From contig NZ_CP079204.1 of NCBI RefSeq assembly GCF_019297835.1, positions 33,694 to 97,693 on the forward strand: 64,000 bases of DNA, given 5' to 3'. The notes below the pieces were generated by a model. The model searched no databases. It was not told the DNA's origin and saw only the letters and a list, made by a program, of their open reading frames with translations. Below, piece after piece: positions 37,359 through 44,778 of the stretch (position 1 is the stretch's first letter; each line of letters opens with the position of its first letter). Both the position numbers and the translations under genes were made by a program. Origin of the DNA: Sphingomonas sanguinis. Its GTDB lineage: Bacteria > Pseudomonadota > Alphaproteobacteria > Sphingomonadales > Sphingomonadaceae.

Positions 37359-37685
37359 ATGAGCAAGACGACGGACAAGTTTGCACCTGAGGTCCGCGAG
37401 CGAGCGGTACGGATGGTGCTGGATCACGAGCGCGATCACCCGTCTCGATGGGCAGCGATCATATCCATTGCCGAGAAGATCGGTTGCTCAGGCCACACGC
37501 TGCTGGAGTGGGTGAAGAAGGCCGAAGTGAACAGCGGCAAGCGCGCGGGCGTCCCGACCGAGGTTGCCGACAAGGTGAAGGCGCTGGAGCGCGAGGTCCG
37601 TGAGCTGCGGCAGGCCAACGAGATTCTTCGCAAGGCATCCGCATATTTTGCCCAGGCGGAGCTCGACCGCCCGTTCCGACGATGA
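37359..37685 (+). CDS. IS3-family transposase OrfA (HTH), right copy
   Basis: 108 residues. HTH_Tnp_1 domain [20 protein letters not shown] with [17 protein letters not shown], then the heptad-like [21 protein letters not shown]. It matches the left OrfA over most of its length with scattered substitutions. Its end overlaps the orfB start by 4 nt, consistent with programmed -1 frameshifting. Confidence 0.9.
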   Translation: MSKTTDKFAPEVRERAVRMVLDHERDHPSRWAAIISIAEKIGCSGHTLLEWVKKAEVNSGKRAGVPTEVADKVKALEREVRELRQANEILRKASAYFAQAELDRPFRR

Positions 37686-38587
37686 TCGCCTTCATCGACG
37701 ATCACCGTAAAGCCTATGGGGTCGAGCCGATCTGCCGCGTTCTGCCGATCGCCCCATCGACGTATTTCGAGCGCGTCGCGCAGCGGCGGGATCCGACACG
37801 CCTATCGGTGCGGGCGCAGCAGGATGTCGCCTTGAAGCCGGAGATCGCGCGCGTATTTGCCGAGAACTTTGCGGTTTACGGCGTGCGCAAGGTCTGGCGG
37901 CAGATGATGCTGGAGGGTTTTCCGGTCGCTCGCTGTACGGTCGCGCGGTTGATGCGCGATATGGGCCTGGCAGGGGTGATCCGGGGCAAACCGGTGCGTA
38001 CGACCATCAGTGACAGAGCGGCGCCGTGCCCACTCGATCACGTCAATCGCAAGTTCTACGCGCCAGCGCCGAACATGCTCTGGGTGTCAGACTTCACCTA
38101 CGTCGCGACTTGGGCGGGGTTCGTCTACGTCGCCTTTGTCATCGATACCTACGCCAGGCGGATCGTCGGCTGGCGGGCCAGCAGGACGGCGCATGCCGGC
38201 TTCGTACTCGACGCCCTGGAACAGGCGCTTCATGATCGACGACCGGCCCATCGGGGCGGTCTCATCCATCATAGCGACCGCGGATCGCAATATCTGTCCA
38301 TCAAGTACACCGAGCGCCTCGCCGAAGCCGGGATAGAGCCGTCGGTCGGCAGCGTCGGAGACAGCTACGACAATGCTTTGGCCGAGACGATCAACGGCCT
38401 CTACAAGGCCGAGGTGATCCACAGACGTGGGCCGTGGCGCAGCTTCGAAGCCGTCGAATTCGCTACGCTCGAATGGATCGACTGGTTCAACCATCGTCGG
38501 CTGCTCGAACCCATCGGCAACATCCCGCCTGCCGAAGCCGAAGAACAATATTATGCTGCCGCAGACAACCTCGATATGGCAGCGTGA
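37682..38587 (+). CDS. IS3-family transposase OrfB (rve integrase core), right copy
   Basis: 301 residues and uninterrupted. An HTH_21-like region ([20 protein letters not shown]) precedes the integrase core. DDE residues are in [26 protein letters not shown] and [15 protein letters not shown]. The N-terminal 100 residues differ more from the left copy than the catalytic core, which argues for two related insertions rather than a recent duplication. Confidence 0.9.
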   Translation: MIAFIDDHRKAYGVEPICRVLPIAPSTYFERVAQRRDPTRLSVRAQQDVALKPEIARVFAENFAVYGVRKVWRQMMLEGFPVARCTVARLMRDMGLAGVIRGKPVRTTISDRAAPCPLDHVNRKFYAPAPNMLWVSDFTYVATWAGFVYVAFVIDTYARRIVGWRASRTAHAGFVLDALEQALHDRRPAHRGGLIHHSDRGSQYLSIKYTERLAEAGIEPSVGSVGDSYDNALAETINGLYKAEVIHRRGPWRSFEAVEFATLEWIDWFNHRRLLEPIGNIPPAEAEEQYYAAADNLDMAA

Positions 38588-38658
38588 CTCACAACCCAAC
38601 GCCTCCGGCAGACCCGGCGCGGTTCAGCGACCCGTTGATCAAGAACACAACCGTAAGG

Positions 38659-39111
38659 CTAGACAAACAGGTCGCGGATAGCACTCAAATGGAATTGGTT
38701 GAGCAACCGACGTCGGCGATGCTCCCTTGCGTCATGGCGCATGTGACAGGCTTGGCATAGCGCGGCTAGGTTGCGGGGGCGGTTGTCGCCTGGGTCATGG
38801 TTGAGGTGCGCGCTGGCCAGGATCACGCGGGTCCGGCGGAACGGCAGGGGCGGTGCGATGCCTGCCAGGCCCGGCTGGGCGTGGATCATGGCGGTGGGGC
38901 TGGTCAGTGCCCTGACCCCCCTGCCCCGGCCGTCGCGCCAGCGGGCGCGGGTTTCGTCCCACCAGGTTCCGTCGCCGAGATGGACGATCTCGCGGCCGTG
39001 GGGGCGTCCGCAATGCTCGCATCGTCCCTTGGCGCGGTCGAAGCGGATCAGGGCGGACAGTTCGCGCCAGTCGATCGGGTAGAGCCAGCGATGTTCGCGT
39101 GCGATCGGCAT
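38659..39111 (-). CDS. HNH endonuclease domain protein
   Basis: 150 residues from the ATG at 39111. A TTG at 39138 is also in frame. It has a zinc-knuckle pair CEHCGRPHG near residue 30, and a second CQACHMRHD near 128 preceded by SAHLNHDPGDNRPRNLAALC. This gives the H-N-H layout (AHLNHDPGDNR...NLAALCQACH) used for metal-dependent DNA cleavage. Such genes are frequent next to replication genes of sphingomonad plasmids. The role could be defence, mobility or plasmid maintenance. The gene ends 32 bp from the right IS element. Confidence 0.75.
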   Translation of the reverse strand: MPIAREHRWLYPIDWRELSALIRFDRAKGRCEHCGRPHGREIVHLGDGTWWDETRARWRDGRGRGVRALTSPTAMIHAQPGLAGIAPPLPFRRTRVILASAHLNHDPGDNRPRNLAALCQACHMRHDAREHRRRRLLNQFHLSAIRDLFV

Positions 39112-39250
39112 GGCCCTTTGTGAATCGATATGTCGCAAACCAAAAGTGGAAAAGCGACTGATTCAGAAAACTCATCAACCCCTTCAAAAAAGCTCAAAAA
39201 ATATATCCAAAGGTTAGAACGTTAGATTAGATTTAAAGGGTTAAGCGCTG

Positions 39251-39259
39251 TTTTCCACA
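39251..39259 (+). promoter_or_regulatory. DnaA box-like site
   Basis: TTTTCCACA matches the relaxed DnaA consensus TTWTNCACA. It lies between the AT-rich patch and the iterons. Confidence 0.5.
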
Positions 39260-39300
39260 GGCTAAAACGCGGGATTTTCTCGCTTTTTGGGAATCTCGGC

Positions 39301-39403
39301 GTTCCTGACGTATCGAGTATATGTTCCTGAAATATCGTGATGGGCGTTCCCGATGTATCGCCCGAGCGTTCCGAGAGTATCGTTGCCCGTTCCCGATATA
39401 TCG
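39301..39403 (+). repeat. Five iteron-like direct repeats
   Basis: Repeat starts are at 39301, 39323, 39346, 39368 and 39389, so the period is 21-23 bp, two helical turns. Units are GTTCCTGACGTATCG, GTTCCTGAAATATCG, GTTCCCGATGTATCG, GTTCCGAGAGTATCG and GTTCCCGATATATCG. The invariant parts are GTTCC and TATCG. They are likely RepA binding sites. Confidence 0.75.
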
Positions 39404-39524
39404 AAAAGGCGTGACGAACGCCGATGAAGCGGGTCGGATTGAATCAGTTTTCGACCGATCCCGCATGGTGAGGTTCAAAGTGGAGACCCGCCGGGATGCG
39501 CGATCGTAGCGGTGATCGAACACG

Positions 39525-39539
39525 CGATATTTCGGGAAC
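39525..39539 (-). repeat. Inverted iteron copy near the repA 3' side
   Basis: On the minus strand this reads GTTCCCGAAATATCG, the same consensus as the direct array but reversed and 121 bp away. It could contribute to RepA loading or looping. Confidence 0.6.
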
Positions 39540-39630
39540 GCTTATGGGCTGCGCGTCACCCCATGCGCGGAATTTTTAGCGGCTGAAATGCCGGGGAGGG
39601 GCCTCATTCGCGCACCCCCCTCCCCTCTCG

Positions 39631-40830
39631 TCAGCGAAGCAGGTGCCGGTTCTTGGCGTCGAAGCGGCGCACATAGCCGATAAAGGCGTTCTGATAGCTG
39701 ACGGGCGTGCGGGCGGGATCGCCCTCGACCCAGGCTTTGAATTCGGCGTGGAGGGTCTGATAGTCCCAGCCGGGACATTCGGACCGCAGCAGCGCCAGGG
39801 TCGCGTCGGTGATTTCCCCGAAGGTCGACCGGGTCGACAGGCTCTTGACGCTGCGCCGGATCAGCGCGCTGGCATCCAGGTCGCGGTCGGCGGGGGGCGG
39901 CGGAGTGTCTTCCAGCGTCGGTGCCTTGGGCTGGGGGGCGGCAGCGGCCTTGGGCTTCTTCGGCGCACGGACGGCGGGCGTGGCCCCCTCCCCTTCGGCG
40001 CGCCTCCGCATCCTGAGGCTCGGCTCCCGCTTGCCCTCGGCCTGTTCGAGCGTCAGGGCATAGCCGGGCAGCTCGTTGCGTTCGGCGATCTTGGCGATCT
40101 CGAACTTGAAGCGGCGATATTGCCCCTCGGCCCCCGATTTCTCGAACAGGGTCGGCATGGAGATGGCGAAGCCCCCCTCCCCTGCCCCGCCGGCATGTTT
40201 GCGCGCGACCTTGTACAGCCAGCGCTCGCGCCCGCCCGAAATGTCGAAATAGGCGCGGTCGATCGACAACACGCCGCCCGTCATCAGAACGCCTTCGTAG
40301 AACCAGCTCGACAGCTCGATCGTCATGCCGCGCGAGCGTTCGGTCTTTTCATCGACCAGCTGCGTCCAGCCGTCGAGCCAGCTGAACGTCGCCTCGCGCC
40401 GGTTCTCCGCCCGGATATTGGTCTTGACCGTGGTCGACACGAGCCGATCGAGCGCCTGGCCGAGCAGCTCATAGGCGCGCCCCGTCGGCTGGCGGCCGAT
40501 CGCGCGCAGCAGGTCATAGGGCATCAGGTGCAGCTTGCGCGGCACGTCGTTGATCCCCCGCCGCGCCATGTCGGCCAGCATCGAGGCGCAATAGATCAGG
40601 ATGTCGGCATCCCAGATCGTGGCCATGCCATAATCGGGATTGCCCGACACATGCACCCACAGCTTACCGTCGGGCGAGCGGTAGTCGATTGGTTTGACGC
40701 GTTTCGACTTGGCCAGGCTGAAGAAGGGCCGCTCCATCATCTCGCGCTGGTCGCGCAGCGGCAGGTCGGCGAGATAGGGCAGGAACAGCTCGAACTGTTC
40801 GGCCGATCCGTCCTTGGGCTTGGTGCTCAT
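39631..40830 (-). CDS. repA: Plasmid replication initiator protein RepA (RPA family)
   Basis: 399 residues from the ATG at 40830. Longer in-frame codons would run through the parS-like palindromes. The N-terminus (EQFELFLPYLADLPLRDQRE) and the next segment (MMERPFFSLAKSKRVKPIDY, then GNPDYGMATIWDADILIYCA) are those of the RPA replication initiators of alphaproteobacterial plasmids. The winged-helix-like part follows (RKLHLMPYDLLRAIGRQPTG, SSWFYEGVLMTGGVLSIDRAYF). A Pro/Ala-rich linker near residues 275-310 leads to a second small domain. It would bind the iterons just downstream and open the origin. Confidence 0.88.
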   Translation of the reverse strand: MSTKPKDGSAEQFELFLPYLADLPLRDQREMMERPFFSLAKSKRVKPIDYRSPDGKLWVHVSGNPDYGMATIWDADILIYCASMLADMARRGINDVPRKLHLMPYDLLRAIGRQPTGRAYELLGQALDRLVSTTVKTNIRAENRREATFSWLDGWTQLVDEKTERSRGMTIELSSWFYEGVLMTGGVLSIDRAYFDISGGRERWLYKVARKHAGGAGEGGFAISMPTLFEKSGAEGQYRRFKFEIAKIAERNELPGYALTLEQAEGKREPSLRMRRRAEGEGATPAVRAPKKPKAAAAPQPKAPTLEDTPPPPADRDLDASALIRRSVKSLSTRSTFGEITDATLALLRSECPGWDYQTLHAEFKAWVEGDPARTPVSYQNAFIGYVRRFDAKNRHLLR

Positions 40831-40847
40831 GCGCGCATGTCCCGGCA

Positions 40848-40869
40848 CATGTTTCCCCGGGGAAACATG
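40848..40869. promoter_or_regulatory. parS-like palindrome, site 1 (22 bp)
   Basis: A perfect 22-bp palindrome with core GTTTCCCCGGGGAAAC, 18 bp upstream of the repA start. It resembles the parS family (TGTTTCACGTGAAACA) with a changed centre. Likely ParB binding site and possible repA control element. Confidence 0.7.
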
Positions 40870-40888
40870 CGGGATGGGCGGACGACGG

Positions 40889-40906
40889 TGTTTCCCCGGG
40901 GAAACA
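40889..40906. promoter_or_regulatory. parS-like palindrome, site 2 (18 bp)
   Basis: TGTTTCCCCGGGGAAACA, perfectly symmetrical, abutting the parB stop codon and 41 bp centre to centre from site 1. ParB probably binds the pair. Confidence 0.7.
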
Positions 40907-41950
40907 TCAGGGTTGAAGCCCCCTGCCCGTCTGTTCGAGATGCTCGAGAGCACCACGCAGCGCCTTCACGATTTCCTCGACATCCGCGCCCGAACCGGCG
41001 TGCAGCCGCACCGTCACGCCCTGGCGATTGGCCGACTGGACCGACAGCACGGGGCGGCCATAGCGGTTGTGATAGCTGTAGCGCTCCGGCTCGCCGTCCT
41101 CGCCCAGCATCATCTTGCGCGCGGTCAGCAGGCGGTGGAGCACCTCGCTGGCGGCAATGGGGGGCAGGCCGTCCTCGCGCCGCTCGGCCTGCTGGCGAGC
41201 GATATACTGGGCCACGCCGATGATCGCGGGCGCCTCCATGGGGTCCTGCATCGCCTGCGCCAGCGCATAGCCGGGCTTGAGCTGCACCTCATGCGGCGAG
41301 GCGAAGGCGCCGACCACCTCGTCGGGCAGCGCGGCGACCTTTAGCATCTTGGACAGCCAGCCCTTGGACAGCTTCAGCCGCTCGGCCATGCGGGTCTGGT
41401 GGTTGCCATAATGGGTGGTCAGCGCGGCGAGGTAATTGCGCGCCCGTTCGAAGTCCGAGACATCGGCGCGCGCGCGGTTCTCCAGATCGGCGAGGCGGAA
41501 CGCGGCCTCATCGTCCAGCTGCGCGACCTGCGCCACGAAGACCATGTCGGGATAGCTGTTGGCGCGCAGCCAGCTGATCGACCAGTGACGCCGGGTCCCT
41601 GCGATCACCTCATAATCGTGATCGGGATCGCCCTCGATCCGGCGGACCACGGCGGGGACCTTCTGCCCCCCTTCGGCGATGATCGAGTCGATTAGCTCGC
41701 GGCAATGCGCCTCGGTCAGCAGGTCGTAATTGCGGGCATTGCCCGGCCAGATCTTCACCCGCGCGGGGTCGAGCAGCAGCTGCGTGACCTGCCGCACCTC
41801 ACCGCTGGCGACGCGGGCGAGCGCGGATTCGCGCCCCAACAGCGTCGTGCCACGGCTGCGTTCCGCCACGGCCTCACGAACCGGGGCAGGGGCCTCCGCC
41901 TCTTCCTCCGCCAGCAGGGCCGCCAGATAATCGGATTGTTTACGCGCCAT
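40907..41950 (-). CDS. parB: Plasmid partitioning protein ParB
   Basis: 347 residues. The N-terminal ParB/Srx-like nuclease-fold domain shows DPARVKIWPGNARNYDLLTE (box I region) and DYEVIAGTRRHWSISWLRAN, the GTRRH element at the position of box II GERR. The HTH follows: HYGNHQTRMAERLKLSKGWL, then SKMLKVAALPDEVVGAF. ParB binds the parS-like palindromes that flank this gene and, with ParA, segregates the replicon. It lies between parA (59-bp gap) and repA. Confidence 0.92.
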   Translation of the reverse strand: MARKQSDYLAALLAEEEAEAPAPVREAVAERSRGTTLLGRESALARVASGEVRQVTQLLLDPARVKIWPGNARNYDLLTEAHCRELIDSIIAEGGQKVPAVVRRIEGDPDHDYEVIAGTRRHWSISWLRANSYPDMVFVAQVAQLDDEAAFRLADLENRARADVSDFERARNYLAALTTHYGNHQTRMAERLKLSKGWLSKMLKVAALPDEVVGAFASPHEVQLKPGYALAQAMQDPMEAPAIIGVAQYIARQQAERREDGLPPIAASEVLHRLLTARKMMLGEDGEPERYSYHNRYGRPVLSVQSANRQGVTVRLHAGSGADVEEIVKALRGALEHLEQTGRGLQP

Positions 41951-41983
41951 CTTATGCCTCCCGCCCGGAACATAGGCAGAACA

Positions 41984-42017
41984 TTATAATGTAGGAAAGA
42001 GGAGTCGGATCAAGCCG
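41984..42017 (-). promoter_or_regulatory. Possible parB promoter with palindromic -10
   Basis: On the minus strand TTGATC at 42017-42012 is followed after about 19 bp by TATAAT within the palindrome ACATTATAATGT (41981-41992), 34-39 bp before the parB ATG. The spacer is slightly long. The palindrome could also be an operator. Confidence 0.35.
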
Positions 42018-43218
42018 CCGCATGGATTACTGCCTCCTCGCTGGCGGGTTCGACCCGGCCCCAGCTCTGGCGGACCAGCTGCTCGACCTGTCGCATCGCC
42101 TCGTCCAGATTGGCGCGGCAACGTTTGTGGGTCTTGGGCGTGCCGATCGGCTTTTCCAGTTCATAGACGGTCATCATCCGCATTGCGGCATGGCTGATCT
42201 CGGCCGACTCGAGGATGGGGACGGGGAGCAGCGCGGGGCCGAAGCTCTGCTCCATGATCGCGCGGACCATGGCGTGGCTGGGGTCGTTGCCGTCAAACTT
42301 GGAACAGATCAGCCGGACGAACTGGTAATCGACCTCGATCCCGGCACCCGTCAGCTGGTTGAGCACCTGGTCCATCATCGACAGGAACTGCACGGTCGAA
42401 CAGAAATCGGGCGTCGTCGCGGCCATCGGCACCAGCAGCGCATTGGCCGCCTGCATCACCGCCAGGCTGATCGTGCCCAGCGCCGGGGGCGGGTCGAGCA
42501 GCACCACGTCGTAATTGCGCGCGAGGTCCGCCAGGCCGCGCTTCAGCTTGCGGAAGCGCGCCGCCAGCACCGACCCGCCGTCCGAGCCCGCCGCGGCCAG
42601 CTCATATTCGACGTCGAACAGCTCCAGGTTCGACGGGATCAGGTCGACATTGGGCCAGGGCGTCGGCTTGACCGCATAGGCCAGGTCGGTCTGGGTCGGG
42701 TCGATCGACAGATAGGGGTAGAGCGTCTCTTCGCGCGTGACGTTGAAATGCGGGTTGAAGCCGAACAGCGTCGTCGTGGTCGCCTGGCTATCGCAATCGA
42801 CGACCAGCACGCGGTAGCCCTGCACGGCGAAATAATGGGCGAGGTGGGTGGTGACGGTCGACTTGCCGACGCCGCCCTTGAAGTTCTGGACCGCGATGAT
42901 CGCGGGGATGTCGAGCGGCGCGCGGGCCGGGGAGGCGCCCAGCACCTCGCGCATGTGGAGCAGTTCCTCGACCGTATAGCCCAGCCGACGGCCGCTTTCC
43001 GAAGCCGGGGCAGGGGGGAGGCGGCCATCCTCCTCGGCCATGCGGATGCGGTTGGTCGAACAGCCGAGCAGCTGCGCCGCCTCCGCGATGCCGAAACGGA
43101 CGTGCAGGCCTTTGCGGCTTTCCGGCAGGAATGCCTTGCGACGAAGCCGCTCGATCATCCGCTCGCCCGCGCTGGCCAGATCACCGATCTGGGACAGCAT
43201 TGCATGATCTTCCGCCAC
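42010..43218 (-). CDS. parA: Partitioning ATPase ParA with N-terminal HTH
   Basis: 402 residues from a GTG at 43218, which has AAGGGG 9 nt upstream. The N-terminal HTH resembles MerR-type DNA binding (FGIAEAAQLLGCSTNRIRMA, then GRRLGYTVEELLHMREVLG), as in type Ia ParA proteins that repress their own operon. The ATPase core has the deviant Walker A IIAVQNFKGGVGKSTVTTHL, A' VVDCDSQATTT and Walker B DVVLLDPPPALG. It moves ParB-parS complexes. It is the first gene in parA-parB-repA, and a parS-like site is 72 bp upstream. Confidence 0.93.
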   Translation of the reverse strand: MAEDHAMLSQIGDLASAGERMIERLRRKAFLPESRKGLHVRFGIAEAAQLLGCSTNRIRMAEEDGRLPPAPASESGRRLGYTVEELLHMREVLGASPARAPLDIPAIIAVQNFKGGVGKSTVTTHLAHYFAVQGYRVLVVDCDSQATTTTLFGFNPHFNVTREETLYPYLSIDPTQTDLAYAVKPTPWPNVDLIPSNLELFDVEYELAAAGSDGGSVLAARFRKLKRGLADLARNYDVVLLDPPPALGTISLAVMQAANALLVPMAATTPDFCSTVQFLSMMDQVLNQLTGAGIEVDYQFVRLICSKFDGNDPSHAMVRAIMEQSFGPALLPVPILESAEISHAAMRMMTVYELEKPIGTPKTHKRCRANLDEAMRQVEQLVRQSWGRVEPASEEAVIHAAA

Positions 43219-43289
43219 TCGCGCACCCCTTGAAGCTTTTGGGTTTGGTTAATGGCAAAGTTCATTCAATTGGGCAAGGTGGGGCGAAT

Positions 43290-43305
43290 GTTTCCCCGGG
43301 GAAAC
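43290..43305. promoter_or_regulatory. parS-like palindrome, site 3 (16 bp)
   Basis: GTTTCCCCGGGGAAAC, the same core as sites 1 and 2, placed 72 bp upstream of the parA start. ParB bound here could repress the par operon. Confidence 0.7.
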
Positions 43306-43308
43306 TTG

Positions 43309-43435
43309 ATCCTCCCCGGCACGGGGAGGGGGACCATGCGCAGCATGGTGGAGGGGGTTCGCCGCTAGGGGCGACCTGTGAGGAAGCCCCCCTCCGTCAG
43401 GCCTGCGGCCTGCCACCTCCCGTGCCGGGGAGGAT
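43309..43435. repeat. Dispersed inverted-repeat element, family A copy 1
   Basis: About 127 bp with complementary ends (ATCCTCCCCGGCACGGGG ... CCCGTGCCGGGGAGGAT). Internal parts (GGAGGGGG, then CCCCCCTCCGTCAGG and GCCTGCGGCCTGCCACCTCC) recur in the copies at 44649 and, partly, 56554. It fills the space between parA and the glutaredoxin gene. Confidence 0.75.
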
Positions 43436-43437
43436 TT

Positions 43438-44175
43438 TCAGGACACTATCATCCATACAGCCATCCCGATCATCATCAGATTCTCGGTCAGCGACAGGAA
43501 GCCCAGCGGCACGTTGCTCGATCCGCCGACACAGGCGCATTTCAGTTCGCGCCGGTCGATATAGACCGCCTTGACCACCGACACCGCGCCGATGCCCCCG
43601 ATGAACAGCGCGATCGGCACCGACAGCCATTTCGCGATCCCCGCGATCATCAGCACCCCCGCCATCGCCTCGGCAAAGGGATAGACATAGGAATAGGGCA
43701 CCCAGCGCTTGGCGAGCAGGTCGTAGTTGAGGAACATGGTCGCGAAGCTCTCGACATTCTGGAGCTTCAGCAGCGCCAGCACCGCCATGCTGAACGCGAC
43801 GAACCATTCGATCGCGCGACCCGTGAAGGGGGTGGCATAGACCGCCTGGCTGGCCGCCAGCGCCATCAGCGCGGTCATGACGAAAAGCGCGGCGACCGGG
43901 CGATAGCTGGTCGCTTTGGGATCGGGCACATGCTTGCCGAAGAAGCGGCGCAGATCGTCATAGCCTCCGACCCGCTCGCCCCCGACGAAAATCTGCGGCG
44001 TAGTCTTCACGCCGTGCTCGGCCTTGAAGGCGTCGGTCTCCTCACGGGTGCGCAGCCAGCGGTCATCGACCTCGTAACCCTGTCGGCGCAGCAGGTCCTT
44101 CGCCTTCAGGCCATAGGGGCAGGTGTGGGTGGGCATCACCATGCGGTACAATATGGCTTTACGGGGCGCGGTCAT
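43438..44175 (-). CDS. Glutaredoxin fused to MauE/DoxX-like membrane domain
   Basis: 245 residues from the ATG at 44175, which has GGAGAAGG upstream. The frame is open further but crosses the merR gene. Residues 9-85 form a glutaredoxin: YRMVMPTHTCPYGLKAKDLL with a CPYG active site (one Cys), TTPQIFVGGERVGGYDDL with the cis-Pro and GSH site. From residue 95 there are four hydrophobic segments in the MauE pattern (FVMTALMALAASQAVYATPF and following) and KCACVGGSSNVPLGF near the end. It is likely a membrane thiol-disulfide or metal-handling protein. It is divergent from merR across a shared palindrome, so it is probably the regulated target. Confidence 0.75.
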   Translation of the reverse strand: MTAPRKAILYRMVMPTHTCPYGLKAKDLLRRQGYEVDDRWLRTREETDAFKAEHGVKTTPQIFVGGERVGGYDDLRRFFGKHVPDPKATSYRPVAALFVMTALMALAASQAVYATPFTGRAIEWFVAFSMAVLALLKLQNVESFATMFLNYDLLAKRWVPYSYVYPFAEAMAGVLMIAGIAKWLSVPIALFIGGIGAVSVVKAVYIDRRELKCACVGGSSNVPLGFLSLTENLMMIGMAVWMIVS

Positions 44176-44212
44176 GGTCCTTCTCCGGCTGGGGTCCATG
44201 CGCCATATGGCA

Positions 44213-44230
44213 TCCGTACCATGGTACGGA
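44213..44230. promoter_or_regulatory. MerR-type operator in divergent promoter
   Basis: TCCGTACCATGGTACGGA is an 18-bp perfect palindrome. On the minus strand TTGACT precedes it and CCATAT follows, 19-20 bp apart, the lengthened spacer typical of MerR-controlled promoters. It lies between the glutaredoxin-MauE and merR starts. Confidence 0.65.
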
Positions 44231-44238
44231 GTCAAGAC

Positions 44239-44649
44239 ATGGGTGAGTGGACAATCGCCGGATTGGCGCGCGAGGGCGGGGTGGGGGTGGAGACGATCCG
44301 CTATTACCAGCGGCGCGGGCTGATGCCCTTGCCCGAGCGTGTGCCGGGGCCCGGCGGGGCAGGGGGCATCCGTCGCTATGGCGAGGGGGATGTGAGGCGG
44401 TTGCGCTTCATCCGGTCGGCACAGGAAGCAGGCTTCACGCTGGAGCAGATCGGCGAGCTGCTGGCGCTGGATGCGACCGACGACCGGGCGCGGGTGCGGG
44501 AACTGGCGAAGACGCGCATCGCCGCGCTCGATGCGCAGATCGCAGGCCTGCAAAAGGCGCGGGGCGCGCTCGCGCATCTGGCGAGAGAATGCGGGAGCGG
44601 CGGAGAGGGGCCGTGTCCGATCCTGATGTCGTTCGAGCAGACCCACTGA
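44239..44649 (+). CDS. MerR family transcriptional regulator (mercury-regulator-like)
   Basis: 136 residues. The winged HTH is MerR-like: WTIAGLAREGGVGVETIRYY, QRRGLMPLPER, then IRRYGEGDVRRLRFIRSAQ and AGFTLEQIGELLALD. The C-terminal effector end ECGSGGEGPCPILMSF matches the C-x(7-8)-CP(L/I) metal-binding pair of mercury MerR (Cys117/Cys126). In the position of Cys82, however, this protein has Arg in the segment DATDDRARVREL. It therefore has two of the three mercury ligands and may sense another thiol-reactive signal. It probably controls the divergent glutaredoxin-MauE gene. Confidence 0.8.
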   Translation: MGEWTIAGLAREGGVGVETIRYYQRRGLMPLPERVPGPGGAGGIRRYGEGDVRRLRFIRSAQEAGFTLEQIGELLALDATDDRARVRELAKTRIAALDAQIAGLQKARGALAHLARECGSGGEGPCPILMSFEQTH

Positions 44650-44778
44650 TCCTCCCCGGCCCGGGGAGGGGGACCGCCGCGAAGCGGTGGTGGAGGGGGC
44701 GTGCCACAAAGGACGTCCTGTGCCGAAGCCCCCCTCCGTCAGGGCTTCGCCCTGCCACCTCCCCGTACCGGGGAGGAT
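44649..44778. repeat. Dispersed inverted-repeat element, family A copy 2
   Basis: About 130 bp with ends ATCCTCCCCGGCCCGGGG ... CCCCGTACCGGGGAGGAT. It fills the gap between the convergent merR and exported-protein genes and touches both stop codons, so it may act as a bidirectional terminator. Confidence 0.75.

Larger units (their letters stand above)
37306..38626 (+). mobile_element. IS3-family element, right copy, 1321 bp
   Basis: The ends begin TGAACCGCGCCGGGTTTGCC at 37306 and its inverted, slightly diverged form at 38626 (...CGGCGCGGTTCA). Length and organisation equal the left copy, but orientation is reversed and the proteins differ at many positions. The flanks do not match: ...CTCGT precedes and GCGACC follows. 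The IS256 gene it interrupts does not resume on the other side, so a deletion or recombination took place at one end. Confidence 0.88.
39112..39630. other. Putative plasmid replication origin region
   Basis: A gene-free stretch downstream of repA. It contains an AT-rich patch (39195-39245), a DnaA-box-like TTTTCCACA at 39251-39259, five direct iteron-like repeats (39301-39403) and one inverted copy (39525-39539). The combination matches iteron origins. Confidence 0.7.

Noticed and set aside
39301..39403. CRISPR array
   Set aside because: Repeats are about 15 bp with 6-8 bp spacers and are imperfect. Iterons explain them better. No cas genes are present.
42022..43233. A 403-codon plus-strand frame opposite parA
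   Set aside because: Shadow of a certain ATPase gene.
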